This document shows positions 55,639 to 64,000 of a stretch of DNA of 64,000 nucleotides, one piece after another. Under the pieces are notes generated by a model. It made no database searches. It saw only the letters and a list, made by a program, of their open reading frames with translations, and was not told the origin of the DNA. Within the stretch, counting starts at the first letter, position 1. Each line of letters opens with the position of its first letter. Position numbers and translations under genes: made by a program. The DNA is from Pohlia nutans (Eukaryota; Streptophyta; Bryopsida; Bryales; Mniaceae), in contig CM040085.1 of assembly GCA_022496805.1 (NCBI GenBank), positions 10,879,811 through 10,943,810 on the forward strand, given 5' to 3'.

Positions 55639-58600
55639 GATAGTGAGACCGTGGCCCAGTCACAGTTGGAGGAGGTTGATCTTTGCAAAATCAATGCTCT
55701 TTTGGAGGATGAGGTCGAAGTTTAGAAGAACGAGGAGGATGACGATGAGGCGGACGAGGAGGACATTGTAGAAAAAGATGAAGATGTACAGGAGTTTGCT
55801 CCTGCAGTTGAAGAGGAGTCCGAGGTCTAAGAGGTAGTAGACTTGGACACTTATGTATTTAGATATTGTATGTGTACAATTCTAGATCCCGTTACGGATA
55901 GGATGCCTCTTGATGCGGCGAAGTACGCGGTTCGTGAGGCGAGAAGGCGTTATGCCACTCAGCATAACCAACGTGTTCATGAGGCACGAGAACTTGCACG
56001 TGCCCATGCGAGGGTGACGCCTAGACGGTCTCCTCGCCTTTGTTTACCTTGATCCTTGTGAATGCTAGTATCCACGTGCATTTATGCACTTGTACTTCAA
56101 CCATTTGGTTCATAAATCATTTGTTTGAATAATTATTGTTTGTTTTATACTTAATTCCATGTTTGTAGATTTCTACTCGAGTTTCACCTATCGAGGAGCC
56201 TGCGGAGTCTGCCAACCCGGATGAGAGTGAGGTCTCCATCCGTATCAAGCAGAAGCAAGACTCTAATGCTGTTATCAACCGCCTTCGGATTCGGCCAGTG
56301 GAGAAGTCTCGCCTAGGTATTCCTCTTTGCCGTTTGCAAGCTCTCCCCTTGGTACGACCTATTAATATGGCAGATGTCCAGCGACTCGAGAACGAGTTTG
56401 TCACTGGGTATCGAGACGGGGATCGAGTTCTTTATGTTGCCCTCCACAACAACAAGGATGAAGATCTCGAGGTGACCGAGGACATTTCTTCAACGTGGAG
56501 CCCGTTGTGGAAGCGGGCTAGTGAGGCGTTCGATGAGCGCATGGCGACCGACCCGGATCTTGCCCACTTTGTAGGCAAGATGTTTTTTGTATGGGAGGGA
56601 AACTATAGGTTGACGGCGTGGTGGCGCCATGTCAACCGTTTCCATGCCAATGAGGAGTCATAGCACATTTCCCCTGCTTGTATTGTGTTGGATTCAAGGA
56701 AACAAAGTGGCGTATTGATGAATGCCATGAACAACATCAATTGGTAAGTCAACTTCTCCATTTCAATTCTCTAGTGCTTTCTTTTTTTTCCCTCAGGTCA
56801 AGTTTTAACTTCTCTTGGTGCACTTGTAGGTCGACAGAGAATGATAATGTCAAAGCCAGCATTCCTTCTAAACTACACCGCGTGCGGTATTTTGGTGCGT
56901 TGGAGTTGGAAAAGTTTAAAGACCTCATTACGCCCGAGGAGTATGTTGCTTGTGTTAATGCCAAGAAAAAAGCTCCACTTGATATCCATTGACAATCGAT
57001 GTCTTTGTGTCCTCCCTTTATAAGGTATTTGCCTATTCCATTGATCTTTATTTCTTTTCTTTCTCTATTTCTTTACTCACTAACATGTGGATTTTTGTAG
57101 AGAGAAATCTCTCAAGCTACGGACGCTGCAGCACGAGCTTACAAGGACAACACACCTTCACAGGAGAGGACTGCAATTGGTGTTTTCAAAGCTATGTCAT
57201 CTGCGGAGGAGAAGATTAGGAAGTCTTACCGGTCCAAGAGTTTTGAAAAGTACATTGCAGTTGCAAATCCCAAGAATGGTGAAGCCTTCTTTGATGAGGT
57301 ACTCCACCTCCTAGCCTCACTTTTTTTATTCTTTTCAATCGTAGATTCTTTTCTCAATAATGTTTATAACATTCTTTTTTATTCTTGTAGATTAACAAGC
57401 ACTATTCCAGCAACACGGTCCCCGATATGTTCATTGAGAAGCTTGCCAAGGTGGCAAATGCTCATGTTGAACCTCGGTTTAAAACAAAGTGGCTTTAGTG
57501 GTGGAATTCCACCTTGATGATGAGAGAAGGGAACAAATTCCCTTCTCTACCTTTGAAGGAGAAGACTTTGAACGAATGGCTCCACAAAGCCTTCTTTTGG
57601 GCTCAAGTAAGTATTCTTTCATTTCTCTATGATTGTGTTCATTGTCCCCTTTGGTTTGCTAATTCCTTATTCATTTTTGTAGTTGGAGGACAACGTTGAG
57701 AAAGAGTTCGAGGCTTTAGAAGTTACTCTCGGGCGTCCTATCCATTGGAATGCACACAGAGGTGTGCTCCGACCTGACGCATACGTGGATAGATGGCGCA
57801 TTATCCTCTGGGACCATGCCTTCTTGTCTTACTTTGAGGACAAGGCTGCTCACAGATTTCTGAAGGGCCAAAATCTCCTTGCCTTTGTGGATGGACCAAA
57901 TATCATACATCGTGTGCTCTATAGGTAAGCTCGTAACATTCTATGCTTTGATTGCATTTTCTTTTATGTCATGAAAGTTTCTCATTCCTCAATGTTTTTT
58001 TCCAGGTACACCTTTTACGAGCTTCTTCCCAAAGAAGCTCTTTGTGCTTCCTTTCTTCCGGTGTATATCGAACAGTGGGTGGATGACTGCATGTCGGACT
58101 AATTTTATATTGAAGACCATGAGGTGTGGCCTGATACCCACCTCAAGCAGGCAGGATGGTATTTGGATTGCTCCAAGGGCTACATTCCTCACTCAGAGAA
58201 GGCTTTGCATGCCACTTTGAATGCTAAGGCTCCTTCGCAGATTCCTATGTACGAGCCCTCAGTACAAGAGGAGACGGAGAAGGAGACTTCCATGGCTACC
58301 AAGGGCAAGAAGGAGTCTAAGGGCAAGAAAGAGCCCAAGGGCAAGAAGGGCAAGATTGTTGATACTCCTTCAGGTACTCCTGCTTCTCAAACCACCATCT
58401 CCACCCGTTCTGCTACGAAGGCTGCTGTGGAGGCTTCTACCGCCCCTATCATCGTTGGTAGCCCTTCAATTCCTCTTGTTAGTGTTGTTCCTGCACCTTC
58501 TTATAGCGCAGCCACTGCCCCCGCCTTCACCCGCAAGAAGAAAGCTCTTGCTGCGGCTACAAGTGCCACTTCCTCGGAGGCTACCTCCACGTACACTCTC

Positions 58601-60096
58601 ATTGAGAATGTGTACATGGGGGACCTCATGGAGCATTTCAACAAGACCAAGACCCACCACGACTCCACAAGGCCTTCCTCCAGATTGAAGAGTTCCTTGT
58701 TAAGGTAAGAGTTTCTCCTTTCACATTGTTCCAAAAAAAAAATTCCTACAAGCATTCCTCTTTCTTGTTTGACAATTCTTTTTTGTTTTCTAGGTTGTAG
58801 GCGGCCGCTCTCACTCCAACACAAAGAAGCCCAAATCCCACTGTGGTATCGACGTCATCTTTGCAGATGTTCTAGAAAACCTCCCAGTGCCAGCCATCTC
58901 TAGCTCCCCCTCTAATATCCCCGTGTGGAATCGCCGTGATGAGTTCTACATGGATGATCTCTTCACATTTGCTGAAGATCATCTCCACGACAACGGTGTC
59001 TTTGTGATCATACATGGCGATGACCCCAAGGTGCACAAGGAGCTTCGCAATTGGTGCAAGGGGGCTAGATGGAGTGTGGCAAGGGATTGGTGGGGTGTCA
59101 ATGACCTTCACCTTACCTCCGCTCAAGATCCAAAGATGTTTGTAAGTTTTTTTCTCTTCTCACCTTATTTCTCTTCAAGTTTCAATCTCCTCTCTTTGTC
59201 ACTAAGTATGTGGTTTTTTTTTGTGTAGACTAAGCGCTTTTTTATCAAGGTGCTTGTGCCCCTTGGCGCCTCTCTCACCATGTATGAGGCCACGAAGTTT
59301 TCAAAGTTGGGCTTCTCACTTGAGAAGGATTCCCTCCTTCACAACTTGATAGATGAGGATACCCAACTCCTCAAGCTTGGCACAGTGGCATGGAGAGGGG
59401 CTCGGGAGAAGCACAAGGAATTTTTTAGCATCATCATCCACACTCTCACCCAAAGGCACGACATTGTCTTGGATTGGCATACAGCTACAGGTTTCTCCAT
59501 TACCTCCCTTGCATTGTCTTTGTTCTTCATTTCTTGCATTTCTTGTGGTTTTGTTTGGCTCATTCATTTTGTTTCTTCTAGGTGCTTCCATTAGTGCGTG
59601 TCGTGAAGGTGAGCGCCACATTGTGGCCTTAGAGGCGGACACGGAGATCTTTGAGGCCATCCTTCGTCCCATGCAGGATCCCGTGCCTCCACCACAGCCT
59701 ACTGTTGACCTCGAGGACTCTGATTCTGAGGAGCCTCCCCAGAAGCTCTTACGACGCCAAAGGCACTGTAAGTAAGTCGGTTTGTTCACTTGGCACACCA
59801 TTGTTCATCTTCTTCTCTTCTCCTTCTTTACTAATGCTTATGTATCCTCTTATATTCTTATTTCCAGAGTTCCACAGGCGAGCCCGATCCGTGTTCTCCG
59901 TCTAAGCTTCTTTGGAAGCCCTCCAAAGGAATTTGAATTGCCATCGTATGCTGCTGAGGTTGCCCATCACCAAGCGGTTGCAGCTTCACCACCCTCTCGT
60001 CGCATCCAGAAGTTTGATAGGGGGGTATACCGATTTATGGATATAGAGGCTGAACAAGGCAAGGATAGTGATGTTGAGAGGAGTCATAGCCCTTGA
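55639..60096 (+). pseudogene. Multi-exon ParB-like/DNA methyltransferase gene, decayed
   Basis: Exons: about 55639-56052, 56169-56743, 56830-57024, 57101-57298, 57391-57606, 57683-57924, 58006-58704, 58794-59141, 59229-59490, 59582-59771 and 59868-60096. Introns are 75-120 bases, GT-AG, T-rich. An acidic start is followed by a ParB/sulfiredoxin-like region: IPLCRLQALPLVRPINMADV then FFVWEGNYRLTAW (the G.(R) turn). A Lys-rich linker lies near 58290-58350. The C-terminal part resembles beta-class N4/N6 DNA methyltransferases: VFVIIHGDDPKVHKELRNWC, GAREKHKEFFSIIIHTLTQR, then motif I-like IVLDWHTATGASISACREGE and HIVALEADTEIFEAIL. A clear [DS]PP[YFW] motif is missing (nearest SSSPS). In-frame stops occur in at least four exons, several where Trp is likely, and one frameshift lies in exon 3. 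Confidence 0.6.
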
Positions 60097-60527
60097 TTAG
60101 GCCTCTTGATTGTGGAGACTTGAGCTCCTTATGTTTTGGTTTGATTTGGATTTTATATGAAATTTTTTGTGTTGATTTATTTACATCGGTGTTCACAAGA
60201 GTCCTTATTCTATTTGCACTTTTCATGGTTTTTAATGATGACTTCAACCCTAATTTAGATGTAAACCATACAAAAACAAAAATATATTGTTTTTTGTAAG
60301 TAATGCCATGGAAATCATTGAAAATCCATTAATTTGTTTTGAACTAGGATTTCGAGAATTCTACCCATTTCCACGGATTTGGGGTCCTTTTCTTTAAAAA
60401 TTAACTAAAAATAACCCAATGTCCACGGTCATAGGCATTTTTCCTACTAAAAATCATTTTTAAAAATGAAAATCTGCGCTCTCTAAACTCTGCTCTCCGC
60501 TCTACGCTCACACTACTAAGTTTCCCC
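60097..60527. other. 3' part of the insertion up to the Tc1 junction
   Basis: AT-rich, with a GC-richer stretch (CTCTGCTCTCCGCTCTACGC) at 60487-60508 next to the junction. The exact edge and any target duplication could not be fixed. Confidence 0.35.
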
Positions 60528-61061
60528 TGGTGTTGGATAACAGATGAAGAGCGTGTACAACCGCAACATGTCCAACAAACAGTGAAACATGGTGGTGGAC
60601 ATATCATGATTTGGGGTCGTATAACAACTTTTGGACCTGGAGCTTGGTATAGAATTGAAGGTATAATGGATTTGCACGTGTACAAATTTATTTTGGAAAA
60701 CTTCTTGTGGTTTACAATCAGGCATTACAATTTGGTTCCAAGCAATGTTGTGTTTCAACAGGATAATGATCCAAAACACACAAGTAAGAGGGTGCAAAAA
60801 TGGCTGAAATTGCAGCCATTCCAACTTCTCCAGTGGCCTGCTCAATTACCAGATTTCAATCCCATGGAGCATTTTTGGGCTCTTCTCAAACAACGTTTGA
60901 ATGAATTTTCTACACCTCCACGAGGAATTGAAGAATTGTGGGAGGGTGTGTGCATTGTTTCTTCTAATTTCACTGAAGGGGATTGTATGGCACTATATGA
61001 GAGTATGCCGCAAAGGATAGCTGTTGTATTGGCTGCAAGAGGCTATTGGGCAAATTATTGA
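60528..61061 (+). pseudogene. Tc1/mariner transposase, C-terminal half
   Basis: It starts WCWITDEERVQPQHVQQTVK and continues without a stop to ANY*. The second catalytic Asp lies in FQQDNDPKHTS and the last acidic residue in LPDFNPMEHFW, as in the DD34D/E family. The first catalytic Asp belongs to the region disrupted by the insertion. This half is intact, unlike the frameshifted first half. Confidence 0.85.
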
Positions 61062-61291
61062 AGTCCAAAGAAGTAGATTGAACAATACTGAGTACTTATA
61101 TATGGTTGGTGATTGTAAATTGTACAAGATTATCTAGTTTTCAATATGATATATAACTTTGCATATATATACATAGCTCTATTTGTTTTTTAACTCACCG
61201 TTTAGCTTTGCAAAAGAATATCTACATTGTCTGTGATGGCTTGTCGAAGTTGGCTTTTTCAACAAAGTACTCAGTTTTTTTCGTCACTGTA

Positions 61292-62069
61292 TGAGGCTCG
61301 TGGAAGTCACTTAGTGTGAATTTTGGTATTCATGAGCGAACACAACGTATTTAATAGGGGCTATGAAAATTGGAATATTTCTATTATTTATAGTATATTT
61401 AGGGTATATTCATAGTATATTTGGGGTATATTCATAGTATATTCTAGGAATATTTATAAAATATTCTCAAATTGGTTTCTAAACATCCTATGTTACTTCT
61501 AAAAATTTATAAATTTTATCTCAAATGAATAAAAAACACCCTATATTTGTTCTCTCATGGTTATCTAAATTTTTGATAGTGACTTCTCCGGGGTATGAGG
61601 GAAATAGGTAATGTCGTTGTAGGGTTCAAACAAGTGTCTAAGATATGAAGGTCATAGAAAATGTATGATATAAATTACATGATAATGGAGAAAGCTTGGA
61701 GTGGTGTAGCGGGATTATCTAAAGGATCAAAGCGGAAGATTTATATGAGATAAGAATTCTTTCTTCACTCTAATCACATAGGTTGAGATAGATTTGAATT
61801 CATGTGCTCAAGCAATGATTAGAATTAAATGAAACATGCCACCTAAATATAGGGTAGTAGTACACTACACTGGGTACGAAATCAGCAAAATTGTGTTGTA
61901 CATGCGCTATACTCCATTTGTACTTAGTACTACAAGTACTTCTTGGTTTAGAATCGTAGTTGTTCATCTTAGTCACAAATTGTTCAAAGGTTTTGACTGG
62001 CTATAGCCAGTCGTCTTCATCTTCCTCCTCTACTCACAAGGGTTAGGGATTGCAAGTTTCTTCTATCTT
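61292..62069. other. Spacer with short AT repeats
   Basis: At 61385-61450 a roughly 25-bp unit (TATATT.GGGTATATTCATAG) is tandemly repeated about three times. Nothing coding was seen. Confidence 0.4.
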
Positions 62070-62515
62070 TACATTGTCGAGTTTTAGTTCACGGGAGTTA
62101 GAGGTCGTTGTTTTCTTCATTTCTTGTGTCATAGAGTTTTAGTTCACGGGGTAAAACGTCGTTGTTTTCTTCTTTGCATGCGTTGTTGAGTTTTAGTTCA
62201 TGGGGGATAAGGGACAAAACTTTCTTTGCATGCGTTGTTGAGTTTTAGTTCGCGGGGGATAAGGGACACAACTTTCTTCTTTGCTTGCGTTGTTGAGTTT
62301 TAGTTCATGGAGGTGAAAGGTCAATGTCTTCTTCTTTCATTGTGTTGTTGAGTTTTAGTTCACTGGGATTAGGGGTTGCAACTTTCTTATTTGTGTTGTT
62401 GAATTTTAGTTCATAGGGGTGAAAGGTCGATGTTTTCTTCTTTCATTGTGTTGTTGAGTTTTAGTTCATTGGGGTTAGAAGTTGCAACTTTCCTATTTCC
62501 TTGCATTGTTGATGA
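62070..62515 (+). repeat. Minisatellite, unit about 50-58 bp
   Basis: The core GTTGTTGAGTTTTAGTTCA recurs about eight times, starting near 62075, 62122, 62180, 62233, 62290, 62344, 62395 and 62449, with linkers containing CTTTCTTCTTTG. One more copy stands alone near 63423. Confidence 0.82.
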
Positions 62516-62678
62516 ACCTCGTGGTTTATAAGCATAACAGTGTTTTGATCTCCTCAAATAGCCACTTAAATGAAGAAACTCGTCCTCCCTTCCTCCAATC
62601 TCTAATTTAGCCTACATGCTATTGCTTCTCGCTTCTCGAGCCAGTTTTGGTTTACAGCTAATAAATTCTTTGTTTCAG

Positions 62679-62814
62679 GGTATAGGTTGGAGCTTCGCTT
62701 CCAATTATCGTTGCTTTTCCGTTTTGAGCAGGGTGACAGTAGGTCTGCAAGTTTTTGTCAAACGGTTCGTGGTGAACAAGTAAAAGGAGATGCATCACCA
62801 TCACCACGGAACAG
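62679..62814 (+). CDS. Candidate single exon of an unknown gene
   Basis: Between TTTGTTTCAG and GTATGG lies a 136-base open stretch reading YRLELRFQLSLLFRFEQGDS and onward (SASFCQTVRGEQVKGDASPS). Both splice sites are good and codon use is less AT-rich than the flanks. No partner exon was found, so this may be chance or a remnant. Confidence 0.3.
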
Positions 62815-64000
62815 GTATGGCAAACTTACTTTTGTTTAATTCAATGCACTTCTCCTAATGTTTGCATGCACTTTTTTGTGGTCTTTGGTTCTTTTGATCT
62901 AGTAGTTGTTCAGGAATACAAATCTCTCTTTCAATTATGGGACTCTGAAGGAAATGTGGAATTAAGAGAATTTTGAACTGGAGAGACACTGACTGAGTAT
63001 TGTTGGCTGCATGTTTACCGCAGGTTCTATCCATCAACATCTTGTACTTTGTTCTCCCAAAATTTCCTAGAGAGATTACTACCCTTTGATCTCCAAATTA
63101 ATTTTGTGGTTAGAAGACTAGGGCGCGCTTGGATCTTTCATACAGGTCCGCCTCTCCTCAATTCTGAATTAAATTGAAGAATTATGTGAAGAGTCTGAAG
63201 GGTTGGAAGCGTTGAGTGGGTTGGCTTGGGCGGATTTTTATTGGGCTAGATCTAGCAGTACCGATTGCATGTCATTCCGGTAGAGTCCTATAGTATTTGA
63301 TTTCGTATAAACCTCTGAACTTATTGTTGGAGTTTTAGTTGTAGAATTCAAGCTTCACTATGAAGGTTGCTCATTTGTAGATATTTCCTTGTTGTTGTCC
63401 TTGCAGTTTTCTTCTTTCCTTGCGTTGTTGAGTTTTAGTTCACGAGGTTAAGTTTGATTTCTTTGGTGCTAAATTAGGATAAAAAAGCAGGTTTTGAGGC
63501 TGGGGTGATGAGCAAATCAGGGATGTCCTCAGCGATTAGGGGATCCCAACGAGATGAAGGGAATATCATAAGACCTAAAGAAGTGAACAGGCTTATAGCA
63601 AACTTAAAAGAGCCCCCAGCCCCAATGCATAAATAAGATTTCTCAAAGGAATATGGTTTAGAAGATGACGGAGTAAACCCACACCGGTTGAAGAAAGATA
63701 AGGATGTGCCAGAGGATTGAATGTTTGAGCTCTTTGGAAAGGGACAAGGAGATAGAGGTCGAGCCGATTATGTTTGGTGTGATTGTAGGAACGAAGAAAT
63801 TCTAAACCGCATTAGATTCTTGCACCCTCTAGTGTATCAAACTAGTAATTATGAAATCCCACGAACGCTAACTTGTCAGTTTGCTTGTGGGATTGTCTTT
63901 GAGCATCATCAAAAGATGAAAGAACAACCCACTAAGGTGAATTGGTGTTTGCTTTGGTCAAAAAACAAACAACCATCAACAAGCTAGATATGAGCAAGAC
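62815..64000. other. Right end of the window, unassigned
   Basis: It contains one stray minisatellite unit near 63423. The open frame 63721-63987 (+) encodes 88 residues without a recognised domain. No gene model is supported. Confidence 0.3.

Larger units (their letters stand above)
52787..61289 (+). mobile_element. Tc1/mariner element split by about 7 kb of foreign sequence
   Basis: The left end is TAGTGAAGAACAAAACTGAG. The right end, reverse-complemented, is CAGTGACGAAAAAAACTGAG. TA lies outside both. The two transposase halves lie at 53072-53575 and 60528-61061 in the same orientation; without the insert the element would be about 1.5 kb, normal for Tc1. The insertion carries the methyltransferase-like gene. 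Confidence 0.8.

Noticed and set aside
60511..60520. CACTACTAAG as a CACTA terminus at the right edge of the 7-kb insertion
   Set aside because: It points the wrong way for a right terminus and has no partner near 53560.
1..64000. CRISPR arrays, bacterial operons, ribosomal RNA genes
   Set aside because: No regularly spaced repeats of CRISPR type, no Shine-Dalgarno-led gene clusters and no rRNA-like blocks were seen; the sequence is eukaryotic.

Overview
The window is nuclear DNA from a land plant. A secreted pectinesterase, a MATE transporter, a ribosome-biogenesis gene with telo-boxes and many GT-AG introns show this. Long AT-rich spacers, nested DNA transposons, a Ty3 element with fungal-type features and a Helitron of the kind I associate with animals and fungi hint at a non-seed plant (bryophyte, lycophyte or fern). 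That placement is inference; no taxon-specific marker was found.

Layout. 1-4487 (+): 3' part of a nine-exon gene for a prune-like DHH-family protein whose metal-binding motifs look lost. 5107-9330 (-): five-exon pectin methylesterase, convergent with it. 9.6-15.5 kb: a roughly 1.1-kb-arm inverted repeat enclosing nested MITEs. 16086-20233 (-): eight-exon MATE transporter. 20924-24741: a complete two-gene PIF/Harbinger transposon with TAA target duplication. 25818-26810 (-): single-exon RPF2. 27-41 kb: AT-rich sequence with several MITEs and one three-exon gene (32174-33902, +) of unknown function. 41564-47078: a decayed Helitron split by a Ty3/gypsy element (41993-45296). 47932-52209: a second Harbinger-type element that kept only its DNA-binding gene. 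52787-61289: a Tc1/mariner element split by about 7 kb. 61.3-64 kb: repeats, a minisatellite and one orphan exon.

The most unusual content is inside the split Tc1/mariner element. An eleven-exon, now decayed gene (55639-60096) appears to join a ParB-like domain to a bacterial-type N4/N6 DNA methyltransferase domain. Second is a set of short elements bounded by TTAA with termini starting CCC and ending GGG, the signature of piggyBac; at least six copies are visible, some nested in other transposons. Third is the Ty3 element, whose primer-binding site matches its own LTR in the way expected for Tf1/sushi self-priming.

The host genes are unrelated housekeeping and cell-wall genes and form no operon or pathway. 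The transposons share a stratigraphy: piggyBac-like into CACTA, piggyBac-like into piggyBac-like, CACTA into an inverted-repeat arm, Ty3 into Helitron, and the methyltransferase unit into Tc1/mariner. All exon models were joined by eye from splice sites and reading-frame continuity; no alignment or database search was possible.
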